From Labedella gwakjiensis (GTDB taxonomy: Bacteria; Actinomycetota; Actinomycetes; Actinomycetales; Microbacteriaceae): a stretch of DNA of 64,000 bases. Position 1 is the first letter of the stretch. The number at the start of each line of letters is the position of its first letter. The notes beneath the pieces were generated by a model. That model did not search any database. It worked only from the letters and a program-made list of their open reading frames with translations, and had not been told where the DNA came from. Made by a program: the position numbers and the translations under genes. Shown here in pieces: positions 43,908 to 52,532 of the stretch. Location: positions 2,542,001 through 2,606,000 of the forward strand of contig NZ_PYAU01000001.1 of assembly GCF_003014675.1 (NCBI RefSeq). Reading direction: 5' to 3'.

Positions 43908-45161
43908 ATGACCACGACGGACCCCCGATCTCGCTCGCCGCTGTGGCGCCATCGCGGGTTCTTGACGCTCTGGGCCGGGGAGAGCCTCAGCCAGTTCGGC
44001 GCCCAGCTCGCGCACGTCGCGATCCCCGTGCTCGCCGTGTCGCTCCTCCAGGCGACGCCCTTCCAGGTGGGCGTACTGGGTGCCGTCGACACCGCCGCTT
44101 TCCTGCTGATCGGGCTGCCGGCCGGAGCGTGGATCGATCGCCTGAGGAAGCGACACATCATGCTCACGGCGGACCTCGTGCGCGCGGCGGTCCTGGCCGT
44201 CGTTCCGATCCTCTGGATCACGGGGACGCTCGAGTTCTGGCACCTCTACGTCGTGGGGGCTGTCCTCGGCACGGCGACGGTGTTCTTCGACGTCGCGTAC
44301 CAGAGCTTCGTCCCCGTCCTTGTGCCGTCGGCCTCGATCGGCGATGCGAACGGCAAGCTCGAGTCGTCGGCGCAGATCGCACGCATCGGCGGCCCGGCCG
44401 CCGGAGGTGCTCTCCTCACGATCCTCGCGGCGCCCTTCGTGCTCGCCGCGACGGCACTCACCTACTTCGCATCGTTCCTGTTCCTCTCCCGCATCCATGA
44501 CGAGGAGACGCTCCCGGACCGCGCCGAGCGTCGGCCGCTCCACCGCGAGATCCAGGAGGGACTGTCCTACGTCCTGCGGCATCCGCTCCTATCGCGCATC
44601 ACCGCGGCCACGAGCATCAACAACTTCTTCGCGACGATTGCGACGACCATGCTGCCGATCCTCGTGCTGCGTGAGCTGAGCCTCTCGCCCGCCGTCATGG
44701 GTGTCGTCTTCTCGGTCGGGGCCGGCGGCGGGCTCCTCGGCGCGCTCGTCGCCCCGTGGGTCGCGTCGAGACTGGGGGAGGGGACGACCATCCCCGTCTC
44801 GTGTCTCGCCGGCGGCCTCTTCCTCCTCATGATCCCCGCCGCCACGCTCGTGCCGGGCTTCGCCGTGCCGATACTCGTGGCGGCGGAGTTCGGGCTCGCC
44901 TTCACGGTGCTCGTCTACAACATCACCCAGGTGACGTTCCGACAGCGCGTCTGCCCGCCGCGCCTGCTCGGCCGCATGAACGCGTCCATCCGATTCCTCG
45001 TCTGGGGTGTCATGCCGATCGGTTCTCTGCTGTCTGGTGTCCTCGGAACGGTACTCGGCGTGGTCCCGACGCTGTGGATCGGATCCGTGGGCGCGCTCCT
45101 CGCCGCTCTCCCCGTGCTGTTCTCGCCGCTCCTCGGAATGCGGAGACTGCCCGACGCCTGA
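43908..45161 (+). CDS. MFS efflux transporter (EntS/MFS_3-like)
   Basis: This 417-residue membrane protein has twelve predicted segments. FLTLWAGESLSQFGAQL, LGAVDTAAFLLIGLPAGAWIDRLRKRH (the loop 2-3 motif), and GRMNASIRFLVWGVMPIGSLLSG are typical of the MFS_3 group that exports macrolides, enterobactin and similar compounds. The substrate is unknown. In-frame starts are at 43872 (TTG), 43890 and 43908; the last fits a leaderless promoter. It pairs with the divergent regulator and is convergent with the aquaporin gene. Confidence 0.9.
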   Translation: MTTTDPRSRSPLWRHRGFLTLWAGESLSQFGAQLAHVAIPVLAVSLLQATPFQVGVLGAVDTAAFLLIGLPAGAWIDRLRKRHIMLTADLVRAAVLAVVPILWITGTLEFWHLYVVGAVLGTATVFFDVAYQSFVPVLVPSASIGDANGKLESSAQIARIGGPAAGGALLTILAAPFVLAATALTYFASFLFLSRIHDEETLPDRAERRPLHREIQEGLSYVLRHPLLSRITAATSINNFFATIATTMLPILVLRELSLSPAVMGVVFSVGAGGGLLGALVAPWVASRLGEGTTIPVSCLAGGLFLLMIPAATLVPGFAVPILVAAEFGLAFTVLVYNITQVTFRQRVCPPRLLGRMNASIRFLVWGVMPIGSLLSGVLGTVLGVVPTLWIGSVGALLAALPVLFSPLLGMRRLPDA

Positions 45162-45175
45162 GCGTCGCCGCGGCG

Positions 45176-45961
45176 TCAGTCGTCGAGCGTGTGGAGGTCG
45201 TCTCCGCCCCCGGACCCGTCGGACGTGTCGCCCGCTCGGCGGCTCGCGACGCGTGCGACGGTGCCGGCGACGACCGCTCCGAGGAGCGGGAACAGGATGA
45301 ACGCCCACACCTGTGCGATGCGGTCGGGTCCGGCGAAGAGGGCCGTCGCGAGCGCCCTGGCGGGGTTGAACGACGCGTTCGACACCGGGGCCGCGACGAT
45401 CGTGAGGGCGGCGACGGCGAGTCCGATCGTGAGACCGGCGGCGGCTCGATGTCCACCGTCCACCGCATCGGCCGGGCCGCGCGCGATGTACAGCGCCACG
45501 ATCACGGCGGTGAAGACGGCCTCCACGAGGGCGACGGCGAGGAGGCCGAATCCGTCGGGGGAGAGCTCGGCGCCATAACCTCCTGCAGCGAAGCCCTCGC
45601 GCTGCGCGGTCGCGAGCGTCGCGGACACACCGTCGGCCGTGATCCCCAGGACGAGGGCCGCTCCGAGGGTCGCGCCGATCAGCTGGGCTGCGACGTGAGT
45701 CGGCACGTCGCGCCAGGGGAATCGACCGGAGATCGCGAGGCCGACGGTCACTGCCGGGTTGAGGTGGGCGCCGGAGACATGAGCGATCGTGGCGTACACC
45801 CCGGCGATTGCGAACCCCGTGGCGAGAGCGATGCCGAGGGATCCGACGACCGTGCCGGCGAGGACCGTCGCCCCCACGATGACGGCGACCACCACGAAGG
45901 TGCCGAACGCTTCGGCCGCGACGGAGGGGAGGAAACCGGGCTGCTCGCGTTCGTCGGTCAT
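45176..45961 (-). CDS. MIP-family aquaporin/glyceroporin
   Basis: This 261-residue channel has six membrane segments and both half-helix signatures: HVSGAHLNPAVTVG and SNASFNPARALATAL. AEAFGTFVVV at the N-terminus is also typical. Smaller loops and an ALVEAVFTAVIV segment are nearer to water channels (AqpZ type) than to GlpF, but selectivity is a guess. The ATG at 45961 has TACTGT six bases upstream. It stands alone between the MFS gene and DUF58. Confidence 0.92.
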   Translation of the reverse strand: MTDEREQPGFLPSVAAEAFGTFVVVAVIVGATVLAGTVVGSLGIALATGFAIAGVYATIAHVSGAHLNPAVTVGLAISGRFPWRDVPTHVAAQLIGATLGAALVLGITADGVSATLATAQREGFAAGGYGAELSPDGFGLLAVALVEAVFTAVIVALYIARGPADAVDGGHRAAAGLTIGLAVAALTIVAAPVSNASFNPARALATALFAGPDRIAQVWAFILFPLLGAVVAGTVARVASRRAGDTSDGSGGGDDLHTLDD

Positions 45962-45967
45962 GCTCCG

Positions 45968-45973
45968 ACAGTA
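45968..45973 (-). promoter_or_regulatory. -10 box TACTGT of the aquaporin gene
   Basis: On the minus strand TACTGT lies six bases before the ATG. It is one more case of the leaderless spacing seen in this window. Confidence 0.42.
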
Positions 45974-46039
45974 GCGAGGGGGATGCCGGACGGCGTCCGG
46001 CACGCGCCGTGTCGGACGAGCACGGACGGTGGCGAACCC

Positions 46040-47347
46040 CTACAGACGCCCGGTGGCCTTGAGGGCGAGGTAGTGATCGGCGAGGGCCGGTGGGAGATCC
46101 CCGGGCGCTCCCGAGACGACGTCGGCGCCGAGACGACGGACAGCCGCAGCGACCCGCGAGGCGTCGAGCGCTGCGCGTTCCGCCGCCGCCGCGCGGTAGA
46201 CGGATTCACGATCGCCGCGCTCGTTCCGCGCCTCCGCGACCGCCGGATCCGTCACCGAGACCACCGCGACGGTGTGGTTGCGCGTGAGCTGGGGGAGGAC
46301 GGAGAGCAGGCCGGCCGAGGCGCCCGGCGTCTCGATCGACGTGATGAGGACGACGAAGGCGTGGTGGCTCGTGATCTGCCTGACGTGGGACGGGACGGCG
46401 TCCCAGTCCATCTCGATGATCTCCGGGTCGATGTCGGCCATCGCGTCGACGAGCTTCGCGAGGAGGTCTGCGCCCGTCGATCCGGTGATGCGTCCCCTGA
46501 TCCGTCGATCGACGGCGAGGAAGTCGACGCGGTCGTCCGCGCGAGTCGCGAGCGCGGAGAGCAGGAGGGAGCACTCGAACGCCGTGTCGAGTCGCACCTC
46601 GTCCGCGATCCGAGCCGCCGAGGTCCGAGCAGTGTCGACGACGATGACCACGCGGCGATCGCGTTCCGGGCGCCACGTGCGCACCACGAGATCAGAGCGC
46701 CTGGCCGTAGCCCTCCAGTCGATCGAACGGACGTCGTCGCCACGCACGTAGTCCCGCAGCGAGTCGAACTCCGTCCCCTGGCCGCGCACCATGACGCTCG
46801 TCGCGCCGTCGAGCTCGCGCAGCCGGGCGAGGCGGCTCGGCAGGTGCTTCCGCGCGTTGAACGGCGGGAGGACCCGAAGACGTCCGCGCGAGACGATCGT
46901 CGCCTGACGAGCGCCGAGGCGCAACGGGCCGAACGATCGAACCGTGATGTGTTCGGTGCGCCTCTCTCCGCGTCGGAACGGTCGGAGGGTCTGCACGATG
47001 CGTCGGCGCTCGCCGGGAGGGACGCTCACCCTCTCTCGGGCGAGGGGAGCGCCGGTCGTCGGCTGCCACCCGTCGCGCACGAGCGCGCGCACCGTCCGCC
47101 GACCACGGTTCGTGACGAGGATCTCGCTCGTGGCCTCCTCGCCGAGCCGGACCCGGTCGGGCAGGAAGCGCGAGAGGATGAGGCTTCGAGGAGACCCGGC
47201 GAGCACGACGTCGATCGCGAGAAGCGCGAGACTGCCCACGATCCACCACAGGAGGACGGCGAAGGAGCGCGCGGGATCGGCGCCCACCGCGACGACGGGG
47301 ACGATCCCGACGGCGAGGAGGGCGACGAACCAGCCCGTGACGGCCAT
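46040..47347 (-). CDS. DUF58 domain membrane-associated protein
   Basis: This 435-residue protein begins with two membrane segments (about residues 5-50), followed by a beta-rich part and the DUF58 motif: FDSLRDYVRGDDVRSIDWRA at about residue 203. A vWA-like region follows (VVIVVDTARTSAARIADEV). DUF58 proteins work with MoxR ATPases in many bacteria; their role is thought to be in assembling complexes or in membrane protection. It directly follows moxR with no gap (stop and start adjacent) in the operon 50213-46040. Confidence 0.9.
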   Translation of the reverse strand: MAVTGWFVALLAVGIVPVVAVGADPARSFAVLLWWIVGSLALLAIDVVLAGSPRSLILSRFLPDRVRLGEEATSEILVTNRGRRTVRALVRDGWQPTTGAPLARERVSVPPGERRRIVQTLRPFRRGERRTEHITVRSFGPLRLGARQATIVSRGRLRVLPPFNARKHLPSRLARLRELDGATSVMVRGQGTEFDSLRDYVRGDDVRSIDWRATARRSDLVVRTWRPERDRRVVIVVDTARTSAARIADEVRLDTAFECSLLLSALATRADDRVDFLAVDRRIRGRITGSTGADLLAKLVDAMADIDPEIIEMDWDAVPSHVRQITSHHAFVVLITSIETPGASAGLLSVLPQLTRNHTVAVVSVTDPAVAEARNERGDRESVYRAAAAERAALDASRVAAAVRRLGADVVSGAPGDLPPALADHYLALKATGRL

Positions 47348-48358
47348 CTAGATCGGCACCTGGACCTGTTGGAGGATCGACCGCAGGATGGCGTCCGTCG
47401 CGACGCCCTCGAGCTCGGCCTCCGGCCGGAGCTGCAGGCGGTGCCTCCAGACGGGGATGACCATCGCCTGGACGTGGTCCGGTGTGATCGAGGGGTGGCC
47501 GCTCAGCCACGCCCAGGCCTTCGCCGAGGCGAGGAGGGCCGTGGTCGCTCGCGGGCTCACGCCCATTCGGACGGACGGGCTCCGCCGGGTGGCCCGCGCG
47601 AGGTCGACGATGTACGCGAGAACATCGGCGCCGACGGCGGTGCGGGCGGCGGCGGCCTGGGCGGCGTGCAGTTGCTCGCTCGAGAGCACCGGTGCCACGC
47701 CGGCTCCGGTGAGGTCGCGCGGGTTGAAGCCGGCGGCGTGCCGGCGTAGCACCTCGACCTCGGTGTCGCGTTCCGGGAGGTCCAGCACGAGTTTGAGGAG
47801 GAAGCGGTCGAGCTGAGCCTCCGGGAGCGTGTAGGTGCCCTCGTACTCGATCGGGTTCTGCGTCGCCGCCACGAGGAACGGATCGGGCAGCGGTCGCGTG
47901 ACGCCGTCGACGGAGACCTGCCGCTCCTCCATCGCCTCGAGCAGCGATGACTGGGTCTTCGGAGGTGTCCGGTTGATCTCGTCGGCAAGCAGGATGTTCG
48001 TGAAGACGGGACCCTCGCGGAACTCGAACTCCCCGCGCTTGCCGTCGTAGACGAGCGAGCCGGTCACGTCGCCCGGCATGAGGTCTGGGGTGAACTGGAC
48101 GCGCTTCGTGTCGAGCTGGAGCGCGTGGCTCAGGGTGCGCACGAGGAGGGTCTTCGCCACGCCGGGCACACCCTCGAGGAGCACGTGACCCCGCGCGAGG
48201 AGGGCGATGATGAGACCCGTCACGGCGGCGTCCTGGCCCACGACGGCCTTCCCGACCTCTGACCGCACGCGGGAGAGCGACTCGCGGAGCGCCGCCGAAT
48301 CGTCGGGTCGCGGGGGCGCCGCGTGGTGCTCGGGTGCTGAGGGGTACTGGTCGCTCAT
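47348..48358 (-). CDS. MoxR-family AAA+ ATPase
   Basis: This 336-residue ATPase has Walker A GVPGVAKT (residues 63-70), Walker B ILLADEINRTPPKTQ, sensor 1 VAATQNPIEYEGTYTLPEAQLDRFL, and a C-terminal lid with VSPRATTALLASAKAWAWL. MoxR proteins act as chaperone-like ATPases for vWA/DUF58 partners. Here it lies between DUF4350 and DUF58 genes; it starts within ATGA of the DUF4350 stop. This is the standard actinobacterial order. Confidence 0.94.
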   Translation of the reverse strand: MSDQYPSAPEHHAAPPRPDDSAALRESLSRVRSEVGKAVVGQDAAVTGLIIALLARGHVLLEGVPGVAKTLLVRTLSHALQLDTKRVQFTPDLMPGDVTGSLVYDGKRGEFEFREGPVFTNILLADEINRTPPKTQSSLLEAMEERQVSVDGVTRPLPDPFLVAATQNPIEYEGTYTLPEAQLDRFLLKLVLDLPERDTEVEVLRRHAAGFNPRDLTGAGVAPVLSSEQLHAAQAAAARTAVGADVLAYIVDLARATRRSPSVRMGVSPRATTALLASAKAWAWLSGHPSITPDHVQAMVIPVWRHRLQLRPEAELEGVATDAILRSILQQVQVPI

Positions 48359-49560
48359 CGTGTCTGTCTCCCGGTGGGGTCGGTGAGGGTGTGGATCTGG
48401 GTCTCGAGCAGGCTGAGGGCGTCGGACAGTGCGACGAGGTCCGCATCGCCGCGGGGGATCGCGTCGACGAGGATCGCGCGGACGTCCCGGAGGTCACGAC
48501 CGGTGAGCGCCGCTGCGGCCGCCGCGACCACTCCGGCGTCAGCGTGGCGTGAGAGGTCGAGTCGCGAGGCGATGCGGTCGATGGTGCCGATGCGCAGGGC
48601 ATCGACGGCCCGGAGTCGCGCAGACGATCGCTGGTACAGCCGCGCCCGGCCCTCCATCGTCTCGCCCGCGCGCACCGTGACGGGCAGCGGTTCGACCACG
48701 AGGGGACCGAATCGCCGTCCCCTCCAGAATCCGGCCGCGATCGTCGCCGCGAGCAGGAGGACCATCGTCGGTACCACCCAGCCGGGCGTGAGCTCGCCGA
48801 TGGTCGGCGGTGCGTCCGCTTCGACGTCGGCGAGGCTCGGCAGGTACCAGACGAGCGAGTCGGACGTGCCGAGCAGGCCGAGGGCGAGGGCGGCGTTCCC
48901 GCTCTCCGTGATGGTGCCGTTCTCGAAGACCGACGTCGATCCCACGATCGTGATCGGAGTGTCCCCCGGCACGGTCACGACCCCGTAGCGACCGTCGCCG
49001 ACGGGGAAGCACCCCGCGACGTCCCCGTCGATGCGGTAGGTGTTCTCGACGGTCGCGCGTCCGGCCCGCTCGGCCGTCGGCTCGTCGCACGCGGCGTCGA
49101 CGGCCTCGCCACCGGCGGCGCCCCCGCTCCGGACGTCGGAGGAGACCGCCCGGAGCGTCGCGAACGTGGGATCGATCAGGACGACCGTCCCGGCCTCGGC
49201 CACGAGGGAGGCGAGTCGCGAGGCGTCGAGGTACTCGTTGTCGACGACGACGAGCGTGGATCCGGAGCCGTCCTCGAGCGACGTGAGCGCGTCGGCCGCA
49301 CTGTCCGCGGTGACCACGTCGACCCCCTCCGATCTCAGGACCTCGACGACGGCCTTGGACCCCTCCGGGGTGGGACTCGTCGGGTCCAGGGGTGGCGCCC
49401 CGGCGTCGCTCGACCCCCTGAGCAGGTACACCGCGGCCACGACGAGCAGGCCGAAGCCCGTGAGGACGACCCAGAACACGGAGCGCTTCGCGCGCGTCCG
49501 GATGCTGGGGGTCAGGACGTCGCCGTCGACGGAGGGTGGCGCTTCGCGAGTGTCCGTCAC
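48355..49560 (-). CDS. DUF4350-domain membrane protein
   Basis: This 401-residue protein has one membrane segment near residue 30-50, an outside DUF4350 region (LDPTSPTPEGSKAVVEVL, VVDNEYLDASRL, VGSTSVFENGTITESGNAALALGLLG, VWYLPS), and a second segment near residue 255. FWRGRRFGPLVVEPLPVTVR begins its C-terminal cytoplasmic part. The region resembles gliding-motility or ABC-type auxiliary domains, but role is unknown. Start GTG at 49560 overlaps the stop of the DUF4129 gene (GTGA). Confidence 0.87.
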   Translation of the reverse strand: MTDTREAPPSVDGDVLTPSIRTRAKRSVFWVVLTGFGLLVVAAVYLLRGSSDAGAPPLDPTSPTPEGSKAVVEVLRSEGVDVVTADSAADALTSLEDGSGSTLVVVDNEYLDASRLASLVAEAGTVVLIDPTFATLRAVSSDVRSGGAAGGEAVDAACDEPTAERAGRATVENTYRIDGDVAGCFPVGDGRYGVVTVPGDTPITIVGSTSVFENGTITESGNAALALGLLGTSDSLVWYLPSLADVEADAPPTIGELTPGWVVPTMVLLLAATIAAGFWRGRRFGPLVVEPLPVTVRAGETMEGRARLYQRSSARLRAVDALRIGTIDRIASRLDLSRHADAGVVAAAAAALTGRDLRDVRAILVDAIPRGDADLVALSDALSLLETQIHTLTDPTGRQTR

Positions 49561-50213
49561 GGCGTCTCGACCGCCTCGGTGAGCACGGCTGATCGCCGCG
49601 CGACGGCCGCATCCAGCTCGGAGATCGACCGGTAGAGCTCCATCGTGCCGGGCACGCTCGCATACCGCGTCGCGTCGAAGCCATCGGCCGTCCGGCCGAA
49701 GTCCGCAGCGAGATCCGGGAAGGCCACGGCGCCCTGAGAGGCGAAATCGTGCGCCGTCGTTCCGGGCAGGACGGCGACGACGGTGCGCTCCTGCAGGCCG
49801 CGCGCGAGAGCCCTGAACGCGTCGAGCACGGCAGCGGTGGCGTCTCCCCGTGCGGCGGCGTCGGCAGCGTCCTTCCGCAGCTGCGCCGCTGTTCGGCGCT
49901 CGTCGGCGCCGAAGAGGGAATCGGCCGCCCTGCTTCGCCGGTTGAGTCGCGGTACGCCCCACACGATGAACGCCGCGACGATCCCGATCACCAGGAGGAC
50001 GAGGAGCACGACGGGGATCAGGCCGCCGAGACCGTCTCCCGAGGGGAGGGTGAGGGACTGGAACCATTCAGAGATGGCCTGTCCGATGCGATCGAGCAGC
50101 GTGGGCTGTGCGGCGGTGTACTCCGGCCCGGACAGCTCGCGCAGCAGCAGTTCGCGCGCGTCCGGCGCCGAGGGGTCGACCGGGATGTCGGCCGGTACGG
50201 GGAGACGGTGCAC
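49557..50213 (-). CDS. DUF4129-domain membrane protein
   Basis: This 218-residue protein has an outside N-terminal part (DIPVDPSAPDARELLLREL), one membrane helix near residue 70-88, and a cytoplasmic helical DUF4129 domain (DAFRALARGLQERTVV, PGTTAHDFA). It is read just after the glycine/glutamine-rich membrane gene and before DUF4350, in an operon with MoxR and DUF58. DUF4129 proteins in such clusters are sometimes fused to transglutaminase; here that part is absent. Function unknown. Confidence 0.85.
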   Translation of the reverse strand: MHRLPVPADIPVDPSAPDARELLLRELSGPEYTAAQPTLLDRIGQAISEWFQSLTLPSGDGLGGLIPVVLLVLLVIGIVAAFIVWGVPRLNRRSRAADSLFGADERRTAAQLRKDAADAAARGDATAAVLDAFRALARGLQERTVVAVLPGTTAHDFASQGAVAFPDLAADFGRTADGFDATRYASVPGTMELYRSISELDAAVARRSAVLTEAVETP

Positions 50214-50217
50214 GCGA

Positions 50218-51663
50218 CTAGGAACCGGTGGGGACGGTCGTGTCCGCGGCGCCTCGACGCTCGCGCGGCGTCAACGGGAACGGATCGGGGACGCTCGTGT
50301 CGCCGGCTTGCCGCGCCTCGACGAAACGCACGAGCTCGAGGTCGAGACCCTCCGTGCGCATCCGCAGATCGATGTAGACGAGCGAGACGGCGGCGGCCGT
50401 GACGACCGATGTCACCGCCGTCACGACGAGTGACACGAGGATGAGGAGGATGTAGGTGACGACGAACGTCGTGAGGGCGGCGCCCTCGACGCTTCCCGTC
50501 GGGTCGATGAGCGATCCGCCGATCCCCATGATGAGGCTGATCGGCGTGGTCACGACCTGCGAGGCGACGCTCAGGATGATCGAGATGAGCGCGAGCACGC
50601 CGAAGGTGCGCCAGAAGTAGCCGCGGGTGAGCCGCCACGAACGCGCGACGGCGCGCGACACTGGGGCCCTCTCGAGGACGATGATGCTCGGGACGATCGC
50701 GAGCTTGGTGCCCAGCCACGCGTAGAGCACGATGAGTCCGAGTGCGCCGATGACGCCGATTCCGATGCCGAGGGCGATGAGGTCGGTGCTCACCGCGATC
50801 ACGAGCCAGACCACGGCGGCGACGAGCCCGACGGCGATGAGCGCCGCGAGCGAAGCGAGGAGGGTCCAGCCGACGAGGGCCCAGAGCCTGGGTGCGGCCG
50901 CACGCCAGACCTGCCCGAGCCGGAGTTTCTCGCCGAGTGTCGCCCGCGCGACCTCCGCGACCACGACGCCCTGGACCATGACGCTGCCGATGAGCGAGAT
51001 CGCGATCGGGATGAGCGCGGCGAGGATGATGGCGAGGACCGAGCCGGCCGTGATGGCATCCCGGTCGTCCGGCGCCGCCGAGGTGATGCGCGACACGGCG
51101 AACCACGTGACCCCGCCGATCACGAGCACCGACACGACGATCGTGATTCCCTGGACGAGCAGGGCGCTGCCGAAGGTGGCCTTCGGGTTGCGCCGCATGG
51201 CCTGGAACGGCGCGCCGAGGAGGGTCCCGAAGCCGAGGGGGCGCAGCGGGATGAGCCCGGGCTTCGGCGGCGGAGCCCAGCCCGTCGGAGCTCCCGCGGG
51301 AGCTCCGGTCGACCACGCGGGCTGGCCGGGGGGAACGCCGTATCCGGCGGGGGACGCCGGCGGGTACTGGCCGTAAGCGGACGGGTGGACGTATGGGGCC
51401 TGCTGGCCGTATGCGGGCTGCTGGCCGTAGCCACCCTGCTGGCCGTATGCGGGCTGCTGGCCGTAGCCGCCCTGCTGGCCGGCCGTGTCGCCCCACGGGG
51501 ACCCGGCGGGCTGCGGTGCCGCCGGCGCCGCCCACGGCATCGCCGGTGGGCCGGCCTGCGGGGGAGTCGACCTCTCCGAGTCGGCGACCGGCGCGTCCGT
51601 CTCGTGGCGATTCCTCGCCGAGGTGGGCGCCGGGTACTCCGGCTCGCGTGCGTCGTCACCCAT
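50218..51663 (-). CDS. Multi-pass membrane protein with G/Y/Q-rich N-terminus (glycerophosphodiesterase membrane-domain type)
   Basis: This 481-residue protein starts with a 140-residue disordered cytoplasmic lead with repeats of YGQQPAYGQQ and GGYGQQ, then about six membrane segments with the pattern PLGFGTLLGAPFQAMRRNPK, GVVVAEVARATLGEKLRLGQVWRAA and SRAVARSWRLTRGYFWRTFG. This resembles the membrane domain found with glycerophosphodiester phosphodiesterases, but no catalytic part is present. GGAAGG lies about ten bases before the ATG. It heads the DUF4129-DUF4350-MoxR-DUF58 operon, divergent from mtrA. Confidence 0.82.
   Translation of the reverse strand: MGDDAREPEYPAPTSARNRHETDAPVADSERSTPPQAGPPAMPWAAPAAPQPAGSPWGDTAGQQGGYGQQPAYGQQGGYGQQPAYGQQAPYVHPSAYGQYPPASPAGYGVPPGQPAWSTGAPAGAPTGWAPPPKPGLIPLRPLGFGTLLGAPFQAMRRNPKATFGSALLVQGITIVVSVLVIGGVTWFAVSRITSAAPDDRDAITAGSVLAIILAALIPIAISLIGSVMVQGVVVAEVARATLGEKLRLGQVWRAAAPRLWALVGWTLLASLAALIAVGLVAAVVWLVIAVSTDLIALGIGIGVIGALGLIVLYAWLGTKLAIVPSIIVLERAPVSRAVARSWRLTRGYFWRTFGVLALISIILSVASQVVTTPISLIMGIGGSLIDPTGSVEGAALTTFVVTYILLILVSLVVTAVTSVVTAAAVSLVYIDLRMRTEGLDLELVRFVEARQAGDTSVPDPFPLTPRERRGAADTTVPTGS
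51391..51480. repeat. 36-bp in-gene tandem repeat (YGQQ-coding)
   Basis: Two 36-base units (51409-51444 and 51445-51480) differ at one base and are preceded by a half unit (51391-51408). They code, on the minus strand, the GGYGQQPAYGQQ repeats of the membrane protein. Slippage would change the length in steps of 12 residues and keep frame. Confidence 0.8.
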
Positions 51664-51841
51664 GTGGCAGACCCTTCCCGACACCGTCCGATTGTCCCTC
51701 CATGCTTTCACACGGTGGCGACGCGCACATGGCCGCGACGCGCGTGATGCCGACTCCCGCGGATCGGCTCGACTACTCTGAAGAGAACATCGCGGGTGCG
51801 ATCGGGCATCGCGGCCCGCGCGAGACACGAGAACGGGGCCC

Positions 51842-52528
51842 ATGAGCGCACGAATCCTGGTCGTCGACGACGACACGGCTCTCGCCGAGATGATCGGTAT
51901 CGTCCTGCGCACCGAGGGCTTCGACACGGTCTTCTGCGGTGACGGCTCGCTCGCGGTCGAGGTCTTCCAACGGGAGAAGCCCGACCTGGTCCTCCTCGAC
52001 CTCATGCTCCCGGGCCTCGACGGCATCGAGGTCTGCACGCTGATCCGACAGGAGTCGGGCGTCCCGATCATCATGCTCACGGCGAAGTCGGACACGACCG
52101 ACATCGTCGGCGGGCTCGAGTCCGGCGCGGACGACTACATCGTCAAGCCGTTCAACCCGAAGGAACTCGTCGCACGCATCCGTACGCGACTGCGCCCGGC
52201 CTCCGACGACTCGAGCGATGTCGTCCGCATCGGCGACCTCACCCTCGACGTCGCCGCGCACGAGGTCACCCGTGGATCGGCGCGCATCCCCCTCACTCCG
52301 CTGGAGTTCGATCTCCTGGTGACCCTCGCGTCGAAGCCCCAGCAGGTCTTCACGCGCGAGATGCTGCTCGAGCAGGTCTGGGGATACCACTACAAGGCCG
52401 ACACCCGCCTCGTGAACGTGCACGTCCAGCGGCTCCGCGCCAAGGTCGAGGTCGACCCGGACAACCCGCGCATCGTCATGACCGTGCGGGGCGTCGGCTA
52501 CCGCGCGGGCAGCACAGACTCCGCCTAG
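51842..52528 (+). CDS. mtrA: Response regulator MtrA
   Basis: This 228-residue OmpR-type regulator has a receiver domain with the acidic cluster VVDDD (residues 7-11), phosphorylated aspartate D53 in LLDLMLPG, and lysine in IVKPF, then a winged helix with LTPLEFDLLVTLA, REMLLEQVWGYHYKADTRLVNVHVQRLR and VRGVGYRAG. It matches MtrA, the essential actinobacterial regulator of cell-division and wall genes. TACTCT (51774-51779) could be its -10, leaving a leader of about 56 bases. It is followed after four bases by mtrB. Confidence 0.96.
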   Translation: MSARILVVDDDTALAEMIGIVLRTEGFDTVFCGDGSLAVEVFQREKPDLVLLDLMLPGLDGIEVCTLIRQESGVPIIMLTAKSDTTDIVGGLESGADDYIVKPFNPKELVARIRTRLRPASDDSSDVVRIGDLTLDVAAHEVTRGSARIPLTPLEFDLLVTLASKPQQVFTREMLLEQVWGYHYKADTRLVNVHVQRLRAKVEVDPDNPRIVMTVRGVGYRAGSTDSA

Positions 52529-52532
52529 ACCC

